Source: Anisodus tanguticus
Taxonomy: Eukaryota; Streptophyta; Magnoliopsida; Solanales; Solanaceae
Direction: 5' to 3'
DNA length: 64,000 nucleotides
Assembly (NCBI GenBank): GCA_034509755.1
Contig: CM067557.1
Coordinates: 10,950,001-11,014,000 of the forward strand
Part shown: one piece after another, positions 21,507 to 34,730 of the stretch
How the letters are laid out: every line of letters starts with the position of its first letter
Numbering within the stretch: the stretch's first letter is position 1
The notes under the pieces: generated by a model
What the model saw: the letters and a program-made list of their open reading frames with translations, nothing else
Database searches by the model: none
What the model was told of the DNA's origin: nothing
Position numbers and translations under genes: made by a program

Positions 21507-22943
21507 TTAAAACTCAAGAGCCTTCCCTAAAGTGTCTTCTCTCTTAGGCTCAAAGCGTTGAGTGGTTAATACTTTGTAGATCAGAGAAGGAAAATGAAGG
21601 ATTGAAGTTGATTCTTTCTCAACCAAGTTGGCAATTTGATGAAATATCATTTTTCCCAAATCAACTTCCAAACCTTTCCTAGTTTTATACACTGGGGTGG
21701 CTTGTTCAGATGTCATAATTGACTCATTCATTGAAGAAAGCCAATTATGAATAGAAATCTTGTGGAGGGTGGAAAACAGGGTTGTTAGTTTGGAGGTTGG
21801 ATATCTAGGGATTCACTTCTTCATCATACCTCCAGTGAGATATTCAATCACTTCATCCCTATTGTCTATGACCTATTCTGCTTCTCTAACATTATCTCCA
21901 CCATCTAGTCCCATACATTAATTTATAATAGAATGCGTAAACAGATAAACCTTGTTGTAGAGATATACCTTCTCAAATTTCTTTGAGGAGGTCTTCTCTA
22001 TAACAGAGCTCAGATTAGCGTAAAACAACCTTACTACATTATCAACATACGGTCCTTTTTCAGTAACAAATCCTAGGAGTTGTCTGTCCTTTAAGAATTC
22101 TACCACTCCATATTCAGTACAAGAGGCAATATCAATTACTTTCTCATACATGATTACTCCATTCTTGTAACAGTCCCACATTATAATAGAATTTATCTGA
22201 GTAAGTAGATACCTCAAAGTCTGAATCGATGGATTCGGTACTTTGGAGGATGTTGTTGTATGTGTCTCTGCAGATGTTGGCTGAAATGTAGCCTGAGATG
22301 TTGTGGCATCAGTGGCAACATTTGGAGCAGCACTCGACTTTACAGGTCTGGGAACTCCCTTTGGAAAGAATTATTTTAAAGGAGTGTCGTCTGGGATTTC
22401 CCTTTCTTGAGACACATTTGGCTCCACTGAAGCAGATGGTTCTTTTTCACTCTCCTCTGTTGAAAACACATAGTCCGTATATTCACTTGCATTGCTTGAG
22501 TAAGAGGGTATAGATGTTTCATAGCTAGACCTTTTGTTACTCGCTCCTTCTTGGACTGTTTTCTCAAAAACTCTACTCGATCGACGAGTAGAGAAGGTGG
22601 AGGACCTTGGCCTTTTACCCAAAGATGAAAAATCAACAGTTACATCAACATTTATAGGGTTATTATCATCTCCAAGATAGTTAATAGCTAAAGGTTCATC
22701 AAAACATTTAAACATTATTGTTGTACATGGGTTTTCTGGGAGATTGGATGAAGATGATGAATGTTCTGTTTGCTGGGGATCATTGTGCTTGGAAGCCTCC
22801 GTATTCATTGGAGGAATTGTACTCATTGGAGTGTTGGAGTGGATGTTGGATGAAATTTGTTCTGACATTGGTGAAAATTTGGGAGAGGGTTTTGAGAAGT
22901 TAGGGTTTCTGATAGATATTGGAGTTTGGTTTGGTGATTCCAT
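21507..22943 (-). pseudogene. extra 3' ORF of SIRE-type element A
   Basis: Starts at the ATG at 22943 (MESPNQTPIS) and can be followed in a single frame through 22371, 22217-21918 and 21731-21507, about 479 codons, with several in-frame stops. The N-terminal third is Ser/Pro-rich and low complexity. The central part contains VVEFLKDRQLLGFV, VRLFYANLSSVIEKTSSKKF and KVYLYNKVYLFTHSIIN, which have close counterparts in the second SIRE-type element (46584-48345). The central block resembles the 'putative plant transposon protein' family seen in plant LTR elements. The position downstream of pol is that of the envelope-like ORF of SIRE elements, but I see no signal peptide or clear membrane helix. 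Function is unknown. Confidence 0.65.
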
Positions 22944-23034
22944 TGGTTAGGTAGGTAGATGTATACCCGATGTGATTTTCCCTCCTTTTTATAAAAAAAA
23001 TTATGGGAAAATTGAAAATGATAAAATAATATCA

Positions 23035-23056
23035 ATATATATATATATATATATAC
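23035..23056. repeat. (AT)n microsatellite
   Basis: About 11 AT units between the extra ORF and pol. Confidence 0.85.
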
Positions 23057-23628
23057 ATGGCAAACATTTTCTTAGCAACACAGATCCCTTATTTTTAGGT
23101 GTTTCAATTTTACACAATAACTTACACCTAAAATATTGGGATAAAAAGATAAACATCACGGTAGGAATAAAATTTAATCTTATTATTTTAAATTCTAAAA
23201 TTCCATTAAACAAGGCATATAATATGGAGTAAAATCTGCTATTTCAAAAATCAGATAAGAACAACATCCCAATACATATCACATTCTGAAAATGTTAACA
23301 ACATTTTGGACTTCACAAGTATTTTGATCCCCCAAGAATTTTCAGATTTGGCAACAAACCAAGACACGTTTTATATGCACTTTATGAGTTTGACCACTGG
23401 ACCAATGTAACAGTTTTTCATCGTGTCCTTGGTCTAATCATATAACACATATAAAAGAATTTTTCATATAAAAAATAAGAATACTTTTATGGTATTCTGA
23501 AATCTTTTTTTTGAAGCACTCAATACTCCTATAGAATAGGAACATTATCTTTTCACGAGCTTTGCCCATTTTTCGCAGTTGCCAAGTATTTGTAAAGGCT
23601 TTATCTTATTTTGATACTCCCTTTTATG

Positions 23629-23656
23629 ATATATATATATATATATATATATATAT
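23629..23656. repeat. (AT)n microsatellite
   Basis: About 13-14 AT units. Confidence 0.85.
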
Positions 23657-23905
23657 CATCGCAAAGAACGGTATCACATTGATAACATATTCTTATTGAA
23701 AGATCATGCTTGTGTGACCAAAATTTATGCACCATATAGCGGCAATAATCAGTTAGTGATATAACATAGGTAAATGTCATCCGAAATGTTAGATAACATT
23801 TCAGCCAACATTCACCAAAAATGCCTTTTTGGAGAATACAAAGACCAAGAGATTTCTTCAAACTAGAAAATCTCTCATGGTCCAAAGCTTTTGTAAAAAT
23901 ATCAT

Positions 23906-25456
23906 CTAGTTGATGAAGAGTGTCAACATGTTCATTTGAACTAGCTGTTTTTCAACTAAATCTCTTAAAAAGTGATGTCTAATATCAATATGTTTTGTAC
24001 GTGAGTGCTGAACTGGATTTTTGGAAATGTTTATAACACTCAAATTATCACAGTACAAAATCAAAATGTTGCTAGTAAATCCATAGTCGTCTAACATGTG
24101 TCGTAGCCATATTAATTGAGAGCAACAACTTCCAGCTGCTACATATTCAGATTCAGCAGTTGAAAGTGAGACAAAGTTTTGTTTACGACTATACCATGAA
24201 ACAAGGTTGTTGCCAAGATAAAAACATCATCCACTTGTACTTTTTCTATCATCCACATCTCCAGCCCAATTCGAGTCCCTAAATCATATTAAGTTAGGAT
24301 TAGTGTCTTTGGAATATCAGATTTCCAACTCACATGTTCCAGCAACATATCGAATAATACGTTTCACGGCATTTAAGTGGGACATTTTGGGACAGGCTTG
24401 AAAACGTGCACAAACACTAAACATAGTATCTGGGCGACTAGCAGTAAGATAAAGAAGGCTACCTATCATAGATCCTTATAATGTTGGGTCGACATTTTTA
24501 CCAACATTATCCTTACATACCTTCTGCGATGAACCTATTGGCGTTTTCATCTGTTTAGCTTTCTCCAAACCAAATCTTTTAACTAGATTCTTGGAATATT
24601 TACTTTGTGAGATGAAAATTACATCTTCACTTAGACTAAAAAAAATGTTAATTCCCCAATCATGCTCATTTCAAATGTCGATGACATAGCTTCAACAAAT
24701 GAATTTAGGTACGACTGTAAAGTCGATCCAAAGACTATGTCATCCACGTAGATTTGAGCAATTATAATATCTACACTGTATCATTTAATAAACAAAGTAC
24801 GATCAGCTTACCACGGTTAAAACTAAATTCAAGAAGAAAGTTAAACGACCATACCATGTATGAGGGGCTTGTTTCAACCCATACAAAGTCTTTTAAGCTT
24901 GTACACATAGTGTGGATGGTAAAGATCTTCAAATCCTTTTGGTTGTTCAACATATACCTCCTTGTATAGATAACCATTTAAGAAGGCACATTTTACATCC
25001 ATTTGGTGTAAAGTAATTTTCAGACAACAGGCAATAGCAAGTAAAAGTCTAATTGACTCGATTCTAGCTACAGGTGCGAAGGTTTCATCAAAATAAATTC
25101 CTTCAACTTGAGTATAACCTTGTGCAACTAGAAGTGCTTTGTTTCTAACATGTTCCCGATTCGTCTGATTTATTTTTAAAAATTCACTTAGTTCCAATTA
25201 CATTTGTATTATTTAGACGTGGAACTAAGTCTCAAACTTCATTTTGAGAAAATTATTCAAGTTGTTTTTGCATTGCTTGTATCCAGAAATTATCTTTAAG
25301 TGCTTCTACAACATTCTTTGGTTCTAATGTAGATATAAAACAAGAAAGACTAACTTCTTGGTATATGGCTGACATACACACATACCTTACCATTTCTCTA
25401 TAGTTGAGTGGTTCTTTGCCTCTTGTTCTAATTCCTTCAAAAACTCCCCTTATCAC
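23906..25456 (-). pseudogene. RT-RNase H remnant of SIRE-type element A
   Basis: RT begins in 25253-25456 (the ALKDNFWIQAMQKQLE region) and continues in 24874-25197 with VAQGYTQVEGIYFDETFAPV and LHQMDVKCAFLNG. The palm YVDD region (about 24730-24780) is preserved only in broken frames. RNase H survives at 23906-24097 (LYCDNLSVINISKNPVQHS and the HIDIRHHFLRD region). The counterpart at 49131-50700 is far better preserved and aligns motif by motif. No functional protein is possible. Confidence 0.8.
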
Positions 25457-25710
25457 TTGGCCCGATGATTCTTCCTAATCCTTGATGAGGGGTCCCTACG
25501 AACTTGGTCTAATAGTTCAACACTTGACTCCTCATATGTGGCCTATGTGGTCTCTATTGCTTTTTTGGATGTTGCTTCAGGTGTGGCAACATTTGTGGCA
25601 ATATCTGATTCTTCTACAATCTGTGGACTTTCCATTGTATCTATAATGTTATTTTCAATAGTTTTTCCTGAAACATCATAAATATCATTAAAGATAATAT
25701 TTACAGACTC

Positions 25711-26935
25711 TTATACAGCTGTGGATCTCAGATTGTATACTCGATAAGCATGACTATTTTGTGAATAGCCAACAAAACTTCCTTTATCACTCTTAGAGTC
25801 AAATTTTGCCAAATGATCCATGTCATTTAAAATATAACAAATACACCCAAAAATATGAAAGTAACGCAAGTTTGGTTTCTTTCCATTTATAATCTCATAG
25901 GGTGTCATCTTTGTTCCTGGCCTTAAATAGATTCTATTAGCGATGTGACTAGCAGTGTTCAAGGCTTCTGCCCATAAACGTTTTGATAAATGTTTAGAAC
26001 TAAGCATCACTCTAGCCATTTCTTGCAATGTCCTATTCTTCTGTTCTGCAACCCCATTATGTTGAGGAGTTTTGGGGGCAGAAAACTCATGGAAAATCCC
26101 TTTTTCTCACAAAAAATCGTGAATGAACTATTTTCAAATTCTTTTCCATGGTTGGATCTAATCCGAAAAATAGGAGAATAGAATAAATTTCTAATTCTAG
26201 AGTGCAAGATTTTAAACATGTAAAACGTTTGTGATTTTTCTTTTAAAAATATATCCAAGAATATCTAGAAAAATCATCTACTATCACAAAGGAATATATC
26301 ATGCCTCCTAGACTGTCTACTTCAATTGGACCCATTAAATCCATATGTAGCAATTGAAAATAGTGAGATGTACCTGAATGTTGTCTGTCATGTTGGACAA
26401 CATTATGAGAGACACAGATTTGCTTACCTTTCAAACAATCTTCACTGAAAGTTTTACCTTTATGGCTAAGTTTGGGTATGCCTCTAACCGCTTCATATGA
26501 GACCAATTTTTCTAAATTGCGGTAGTTGACATGCCCCAACTTTTGATGTCATAGTGTTGTATCATCGACCTTAGCATTATTGCATGTTTCTTGTCTTACA
26601 ACAACATAGCAATTGTCACATGTTCTTGTACCTGTCATGACACATACATTTGCTTCATTCGTAACTTTACATGCATTTTTATTAAATTTTACCTCAAAAT
26701 CGTCATCACACAATTGACTAATACTAATCAAATTAGTCATTAAGACCTCAACATGTAAGACATTTCTTAAGGCTGAAAATCTAGGAACATCCAAGATCTC
26801 TTTTCTAATTATTTTGTTTTTACTGCCACCTCCATAAGTCACGTTTCCTCCATTGAATGACTCATAGTTCTTTAGAAAACCTTATGTACCTGTCATGTGG
26901 CGAGAACATCCACTATCAAAGTACCAAGAACCTGA
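25711..26935 (-). pseudogene. protease-integrase remnant of SIRE-type element A
   Basis: The protease active site is FDSGCSRHMTGT near 26890-26930, interrupted shortly after by a stop. The zinc-binding GAG-pre-integrase region with GHVNYRNLEKL and CLKGKQ is at 26243-26539, with the core aspartate in HMDLMGPIEV. The region 26007-26258 carries IRSNHGKEFENS but is frameshifted. 25711-26028 carries QEMARVMLSSKHLSKRLWAEA and the C-terminal GSFVGYSQNSHAYRVYN. The pieces sit in several frames. The usual PQQNGVAERKNR glutamate motif is scrambled near 26030. Confidence 0.8.
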
Positions 26936-26973
26936 AATATTACTTCTTAATGCAGTTATAGCAACATTACATG

Positions 26974-28831
26974 TTACATTCTTTTTAGGACCCAAACACT
27001 CTTAAAATACTTTATACCTTTTGGCTCAGAAATTTTGCTTCGATTGTTATCCGAAATGTTGGACAACATTTTGCTCACAAAAATTTGAAGTTTGAAACAG
27101 TATGGTTTTAAGTGTCCAGGGGAGTTACAGTGATGATACACAAACTTCATATTCTTTGACATATATGAGAACCTATTATTCATCACTTTTTCATTTACAA
27201 AGCATATTTTCTCATTTTTATCAAAGAGATTAGAGCATATGGTTTTAAGAGAGTTTTCGTACCCAATTCCTGCATGTGAATGTTTACTAAAGTTGAGTAT
27301 CTCATTTAATTTCGAAGTCCCCGTGTTGATCTTACGGAAGGTTGCTTCGGCTAAATCTAATTTTACACGGATCTTACCAAATTCGATATCCTTTTTGGTA
27401 AGTGCAACCTCAAGTCTGGTTATCGTGCCTTTTAGTACTAAATTTTCATGAGTTAAAGATTTTACCTTTTTTCAAGTTGATTGGATTCTATTATTAAGGC
27501 TTTACAAATACTTTGTAATTCATTAATCATATCATCTTTGTATTTAACTTGATCCATACAATCAGCCTCACTAACAGAAATAGAACCACTAAAGCAATTA
27601 ACATTAGAATAGTTAAAGAATTCATACCTTTCAGATGTCGCTGAGGATGTTGATGTCGTTGCTAATATTGGAGCAAATGTTGTGGCATCTAAGACAACAT
27701 TATATATTCCATCTTCATTATCCGATAGAGACTGTTTGAAAACAATAGTCATCATTGCTTATGTTTCAATTTCACGATCTCCTTCCTCTTCTCCTTCATC
27801 ATCACTAAGAGAGACCCATAGGTTCTTACCAAATTTTCTAAGAGTGTTTGCACATTCGTTAGCATAGTGAACCCAACCCGAGTATGCATGACATTGCACA
27901 TATTCAAGTTGTTTGGGATCAAATTTGGTATGATTGGAGTTGGTTCTTCTTAGTTGATTTCCTTTTTGTACATATGGAAGGAATCTAGTGGGCTTTTGAT
28001 TGAAGACTTGGTTTTGGTGCTCTTTAGATTTAGATTGATTTCTCTCATTGTTGAACGTCCTCACCATCGAATTGTATTTTCGAGTGAGTAAGGCAACATT
28101 TGCACCATCACCAATTTCTTCAAGATTCTCATCCCCTTCTTCGATTTCACTCTCCGGTGATTGAACTTGAAGTGCCACATTCTTGCTTTTATACAATTCC
28201 TTTTGATTCTTAATGTTTATCTCATAAGTTTTGAGAATGCTCATCAAGGTATGAAGGTCCATTGTGGCAATATTGTGAGCTTCTTCAATAGCACAAGTCT
28301 TTAAATTGAACGGAAAGCCTTTTCAACAAGTTGAGTGTTGGTTAATGGTTCACCAAGCACTTGACATTCATTTGAGATGTCAATCAACTTTTCAAAATAA
28401 GATTTAATATCACCCGCTTCTTCCATCCTTAAACGTTCATATTTACTCATGAGCATGTGTAGCTTTGTTCGACGAACACTTGAGATACCTTCACAACGAA
28501 TTTGTAAAGTATCACATGCATCCTTAGCCGTGGGTAAGTTTTGAATGAGTTTGAACATATACATATCAACCCATCCAAAATTTGCATTTAAGGCTTTTTT
28601 GTTAAAACTAGCATTATTGATTTCTTCTGTAGTCCATTCGGATTCAGGTTTAATAAGAATGTCACCTTCCTCATCCAGTTGCAACATTGGAACAATATAC
28701 CCATTGGTTATAGATCTTCATGCCCTAACATCAATTGATTTGATATGAGAACGTAGGCGAATCTTCCAATAGGCATAATTTCATCCATCTAAAATAGGAA
28801 GTCTACCAATAGTTAGATTTGTCAGATCCAT
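26974..28831 (-). pseudogene. gag remnant of SIRE-type element A
   Basis: Starts at the ATG at 28831 (MDLTNLTIGRLPILDG), with a stop immediately after at the usual DGTNY position. UBN2-type gag follows: FKLIQNLPTAKDACDTLQ and IKSYFEKLIDISNECQVLG (28301-28687), then the zinc knuckle region CHAYSGWVHYANEC (27759-28262), in which the second Cys and the conserved Gly of the knuckle are replaced by Tyr and Val. An acidic segment (SDDEGEEEGDREIE) and a diverged C-terminal half with few open stretches follow. Compared with 51928-54135 it has many more frame breaks. Confidence 0.8.
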
Positions 28832-28872
28832 AGCTTATGACAACATGACCAATCACTTATTGTGTTAAGTGT

Positions 28873-28886
28873 TGGCTCTTATACCA
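28873..28886 (-). other. primer binding site of SIRE-type element A
   Basis: Minus-strand TGGTATAAGAGCCA, the tRNA-Met-i site with one C-to-A change, two bases after the LTR end. Confidence 0.8.
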
Positions 28887-28888
28887 CT

Positions 28889-29796
28889 TGAAGGGGGCTA
28901 TGGAACAATAAAAACAAAACGAAATAAACTAGAATGTCAATTTTGTTTCCGAATAGCAGAAATTATGTCGTCCGACATCAATAACAACACTTTAGCAAAA
29001 CATAAAATTTTGAAGAGTAAATGCAGCGGAAATTTAAAGAACACAAGAGTTTTAAATTTTCATAAGTTATATATATAATATAAATTATGATGGTCAATGA
29101 CCAAATGTATTGTATATGTATTATATACAAATTACTTTCTTTATAGATTTACAAGATAAAATGGAAAGGAACTAAAAGTTGAAGTCGCATATGACTTCTT
29201 CCTGAAAAATCTAACTAAGTAGACATAGAAAACCTCTCATTACAATCGCTCCATACAAAACTAATCTAGAATCTAAACAGCAATTGTAATGTTGGACAGA
29301 ATGTTGTCAACACACTCAGGCAACACTGGTGATCCAGATTTCTGAGATGAAATCCCGAGAGCTCTCTTGGTATTTTTACTTTCTGGATCTCGATTCTCTG
29401 TAGTAGCCTCTCTATTTATAGTAGAAAGTTTTTCTTGAAAAGCTCATCGATTAGTTGTGGAAGTTGAGGGAAAGGTGGACTGCTGGTGGGATTGGTTGTA
29501 GAAGATCAGGGAGTAATAATCTCAACAGCTTTGGCTTGATCCTCACGACAAGCAACAAATTTTGACTTAGTCCTCACTCATTTTTTACCAGCTCATTTTT
29601 ACCTTGCCAAGTCGTTTTTACCTCATAGTAATATTTACACAAATATTATTGCATCGCGTGAAGTAAGGCAAAATCAGTTCAGAAAATATTGGTCCGAATG
29701 TTGTGCAACATTTGTCCCAACATACTTACACATTCATATCAATACTTTAGGAGATATGTTGGGTCAAATGTCACAACACCAAATCCAACATTAACA
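28889..29796 (-). repeat. 5' LTR of SIRE-type element A
   Basis: Minus-strand TGTTAATGTTGG at 29796 to CCCCCTTCA at 28889, with TATA box CTATAAATAG at 29412-29421. It is paired with 19923-20831. Confidence 0.9.
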
Positions 29797-31511
29797 AAAA
29801 CAAACCTCTAACGACGATAAAAAAAAAGAGAAATTATAAAAAGACTCATAATATAATAAACTGATTTGGTCAATCGACCTACATATGAAAAAACTAATAT
29901 AAAGAAAGCATGAAAACTATGGAGAGAATAATCTTCCCCTAAACAAAACTCTTTAACGACTATATTGTGGATGCTATTATGTTATTAATGAGAAGAAAGG
30001 ATCTCCTATTTATAGAAGTCCAAAACCACTCCTCCAAGAAAAGGGATAAATATGGCCTTTTCCACAAAGATTTTTCCACCAAGAAAACTTTTTTGAAGTA
30101 AAAATACAATTATGTAAAAATTCAAATAAGGTAGAAAATTCATGGCAAACCCTAACAAATCTTCCCTTAGCCTGAATTTTTTGGCAAAATAATCTTGATT
30201 CTTCTTCTTCACATAGTCTTCATAACTGTTGTTTGACATGGTTAAAAATAAGGTTAAAAATATTATGGTTAAAAATTTATTTAAAAATATTTTGCTTTAT
30301 TTTTAAAGATGCGGCAGCAAGAATGTTGAAAATATGGCTGAAAATTCATCTCCACATGTAGTACGCTTTAATAACATCTTCATTATCGTGATATTGGTTG
30401 CAGCTTGATTTGAACCGTCTGTCTTAAGCCTGTATTCAACCCATTGAATCGTTGGCTCTGCCTTAAGAATATAATATTTGTCTTGATATATCTAGATTAA
30501 AAATTATTTAACAATAAAGATTTTCTTTTATTTCTAAATCTGGAATCTCACCCATGTAACAGTTATTTGCTTGCTTATAATGCTTTTCTATTCAAGATAC
30601 TTATTTTTCTACAATATATTAATTTTAATGTTGCCACAGTGTGTTATCTTTATTAGCTTCCTACCTATTATATTTCAACGCCCCTCTGAATATTTATTGT
30701 TTCAAAATTTAGAAATTAAAATTTTAACATGTATATGCACTAAGAATTATTTTAACAGGTGAATGCTCTATAAAATTATTTTTTCCGTCACAAATTTGAA
30801 TGTACTACATTTATTTTAACAGGCGTAGACACTACCTTTGTTCTTAGCATTTAATCTATTGCATACACCTTAAGAAATTAAAAAATCTTATTATTACATA
30901 ATTTTTAAATCTAATATATATCAAGACAAGAAAAGAATTTAAATATGTATGCACATGAATAGTAATGGAGTTGAAAATATTTTTTTACAAAATTAATTAA
31001 ACAAAAGAATGTATTATAAAGACAAATTAGTTAGATTATATTTTCTTATATTAATAATAATTAGATAAGAATTTATTATTAAAAAAAGAGGTAAGCATAG
31101 TCACGAAGAAGGTAAGTTAAACAGAATCAAACTCGGGGAAGGTTTATATAATTATTCCTTTAGCATTTTAATTATAATGATTTTGTTTAATTACTATTCA
31201 AACTTGAGTGACTTTATTGATGTCAAACATATATACGTAATTTTGGTAGTAAATTTGCTATAATTGAATAACGTTTTAACTTATTTACTCTGAATTTTGT
31301 ACGAGTAATATAAATTGTTACCACATCAGACTATGTGAGTTTATAACTTTATATTGGCGTCTATAGAATTTCTAAGGATTTACTTCTGGTCCAAATTGAT
31401 GATCTCTTTCGCATTCTAAAAGCTAGGACTTGTGAAAATTATGCCTAAGTTAGATTGTCGGCAGTAGCATATATAACCTAATGGTTCTTGGTTTCTTTCT
31501 CAACGAAGCTT
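29797..31511. other. AT-rich intergenic stretch
   Basis: Very AT-rich. A minus-strand open frame at 30006-30239 (77 codons, one hydrophobic stretch) has no recognisable family, so I do not call it. Nothing else is supported. Confidence 0.5.
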
Positions 31512-31516
31512 CAAAA

Positions 31517-31932
31517 TGAAAGAAATAATCCCCTTGATTATTTTCATTGATTGAATAGATATATATACAAGTTACAAAATAGGAGAATCATATTCCTAAT
31601 CTATTCCTAAAACCTTATTCTACCATAATTCTAACTATACAATTATGGTAAGTGTATAACACTAATTATGGTAATAAATATACTACAATATACACAATAT
31701 ACTTTCCTTAATATACAATATTTGTCTACTGATTTTCTGCCCTCAATCCCGTGATGGGCTGCGTGTTGGGCTAAGGCCGATAGGCAAGACTGCACTGCTG
31801 GTTTGGGCCACTGTTGCACTTCGCTGGGCCACCGCTGCACTTCTGCTTTGCTGCTTTAATCCAGTTATATATATGTGATATACACTCGCTGTATATTCGG
31901 TGTATATCACATGTATATCGCTACGTTTAACA
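31517..31932 (-). repeat. composite LTR 1 (outer, 416 bp)
   Basis: Minus-strand TGTTAAACG at 31932, directly after the GCGGGGG polypurine tract, to TTATTTCTTTCA at 31517. The outer flank CAAAA matches the far end of the composite. Confidence 0.9.
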
Positions 31933-34730
31933 CACCCCCGCATCATAGCGGGCGGTTTTTTGAACGCCGAGATCTGTCCCTAAAATCTTCAAAGAGAACC
32001 GCCTGGTAGACCCTTTGTAAAGATGTCTGCAATTTGATAACGAGACGGGACATGGCATATGCGAACTTGACCTTTGCAACCTTTTCACGGATAAAGTGAA
32101 TGTCCATTTCGATATGCTTGGTACGTTGGTGTTGAACGGGGTTACCTGAAAGGTAGATGGCACTAATGTTATCGCAATATACCAAGGTTGCCTTCTGAAT
32201 GGGACAATGAAGCTCCAAAAGCAAATTACGTAGCCAACATGATTCGGAGACCACATTCGCTACCCCTCGATATTCGCCTCGGCACTTGAGCGTGATAGAG
32301 TTGCACGACGTTTTGCTTGACCAGGAGACCAAGTTGTTGCCAAGGAACATACAGTAGCCAGAAGTCGACCGTCTGGTGTCGGGACAACCACCCCAATCAG
32401 CATTCGTGTAGGAGACAAGCGTAGATGTAGATGACGGATACAAGTGCAACCCATAGTCTAGTGTCCCCTGAATATACCGAATGATGCGTTTGATTGCATT
32501 CATGTGCTCAACTCTGGGATCATGCATGAATAAACACACCTGCTGAACCGCATATGTAATATCCGGTCTGATAAAGGTAAGATACTTGAGGGCCCCTGCA
32601 AGACTGCGATAGCGGGTCGGGTCCTCGTATGGTGCACCTGTTGTGGCACTTAGCTTTGGGTTTGAATCAATTGGCGTGGAAGTGGACTTACAGGATGACA
32701 TCCCAGCCCTCTCGATGATCTCAGCAACATACTTCCGTTGAGACAGAAACAACCCACCTGAATGACGCTTGACGGCAATCCCCAAAAAATAACTCAAAGG
32801 CCCTAAGTCTTTCATAGCAAACTCAGAACTGAGCATTGTCATGATAGACTGGCGCAAGGCATCGGAAGAGGCAGTCAAGATGATATCATCCACATACAAC
32901 AGAATATAGGCCAATGACGAACCACGGTGGTAGATGAACAAGGAATTATCGACATGTGCTGTGAGTGAACCCAATAGTCGAAACAAAGTCAGCAAATCGT
33001 GTATACCAGGCCCGTGGAGACTGCTTGAGCCCATATAATGATTTCTTCAACAAACAGACATGATGAGGGCGGTTGGGATCCCTGAAACCCAACGGCTGAT
33101 GCATATAGACTGTTTCCTTGAGATCACCATGTAGAAAAGCATTCTTGACATCCAACTGATGAATTGGCCAAGTCTTTGAAAGAGACAAGCTAAGCACAGT
33201 ACGAATGGTAGCCGGTTTGACCACCGGACTAAACGTCTCACCACAATCAATTCCAACGTGCTAAGTCTTACCATCACCAACAAGTCATGCCTTATGTCTA
33301 GCAAAGGACCCATCTGAATTCTCCTTATGAGCAAAAATCCACATAGACCTGATAATATTAATACCATATGGACGGGGCACAACTCCCACGTCTTATTATC
33401 AATAAGAGCATTATATTCATCAGTCATAGCAATTTTCCAATTAGGGTCATTTAATGCGGACACAGGATTGCGGGGCAAGGGGGATTTAGAGACATCAGAA
33501 TGTAAATTAAAATGTATTTTAGGTGTAAAAATACCCCGTGACTACGAGTGACCGGTCTATGACTCGAGGAAGAATTGAGGGAATTTTCGGGGCTCGGACG
33601 GACGGACGGCCAGCGGTGGGCTGCTAGCCCAAATCGGTAAATGCTTTGGACTCGGCTTCGGACCGGTTCCGAATTCGGTGGGGCTGGACCGGCCCAATTG
33701 CCGGAACTGTTCCGGTCGGCGTAAACCGTTGGGTGTGACGGTGCATGCTGGGTCCGGCGGGCAAGTGGGCCCGCCGGAGGATTTTAGGTACGGAGATGTC
33801 CGAAAAATTCCGAATAATATACGGGGATATTTGGTCATCCAAAAAATTATACGACTTAGGTTCGGGAGTATGAACTTTCGTAAATGGGAATTGAGTTTCT
33901 TCAAAAATGACATGGCGATTGATTATGATTTTTTTGGAGGATAAATCAAAACACTTATAACCACGATGATTAGACGGATAACTCAAAAACACACACGGGG
34001 TAGACCGAGCACGAAGTTTGTTAATTGTGGTGGATGAGAATAACGGATAACACAAGCACCCAAAAATCCGAAGATGAGAATAAGAAGGGTTCTTATTATA
34101 TAGGATTTTGAGGGGGAAGAATATGTGAGACCTTTAGAAGGAATTATGTTAAGAAGATATGTGGTCATTTGTAGAGCATGATGCCAAAAATATGGAGGTA
34201 TGGAGGCATGAATTAGGAGAGTTCGGACGGTGTTATTGATGGAACGAATTTTGCGTTCGGCCTTCCTATTTTGTGAAGATGTATGAGGACACGAAAACCA
34301 AAAATTAATCCTATTTTTATCATAGAATTCTCGGAACTCCCTATTGTCATACTCTTTCCCATTATCACATTGAATATTTTTTATTTCTCTTTCGAATTGA
34401 GTACGAATGAATGCTCTAAATTGGATGAAGACGGAAAACACTTGTGATTTATTCGCAATTGAAAAACGTCCACAAAAATCTAGAATAATCATCTAAAAAG
34501 AGAACATAATATCGATGACCCAATGAACTGAGAACAGGAGACGTCCATAAGACGCTATGAATAATCTCAAATGGCATTGAAGTATGAGAATTGGAGTCTA
34601 CAAATGGCAACTTAACAATTTTTCCTAATGAACAAGACTGACAAAGTGGAGTACGACTCGTACCCTTACAGGAAATTAAGCTATTTTTATCTAAAACTAA
34701 TAAAATAGAAGATACCGGATGATACCATGA
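31933..34730 (-). pseudogene. composite internal unit 1: integrase-RT-RNase H remnant
   Basis: Downward from the LTR 2 end the sequence goes straight from TGGTATCA (start of a primer site) into the GAG-pre-integrase region. It continues into integrase (33983-34492, with QCDNGKEYDN and the variant SSQNRKAERK), the integrase C-terminus (33624-34055, FLSYPSNHRGYKCFDL), a GC-rich linker, the RT N-terminal region (33047-33478), DCGETFSPVV (33224-33260), and RT palm to RNase H (31943-33034, with YVDD, the DWGGCPDTRRSTSGY region and KHIEMDIHF). A stop just before the DCGETF block and frame changes in the linker are shared with unit 2. No gag or protease is present, so it could move only in trans, if at all. 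Confidence 0.85.

Larger units (their letters stand above)
19923..29796 (-). mobile_element. SIRE-type copia retrotransposon, full length, decayed
   Basis: A 9.87-kb element on the minus strand with 909-bp and 908-bp LTRs and exact target duplications AAAAC (19918-19922 and 29797-29801). Inside are, in order, a primer site, gag, protease, integrase, RT, RNase H and an extra open frame before the 3' LTR. The coding part has many stops and frameshifts. The gag type, zinc knuckle, internal size and extra 3' ORF fit the SIRE/Maximus lineage. It is more diverged and broken than its relative at 45065-55129. Confidence 0.9.

Noticed and set aside
30006..30239. 77-codon minus-strand frame with a hydrophobic stretch
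   Set aside because: No homolog recognised, AT-rich context and no start context or downstream signals. Kept as intergenic.
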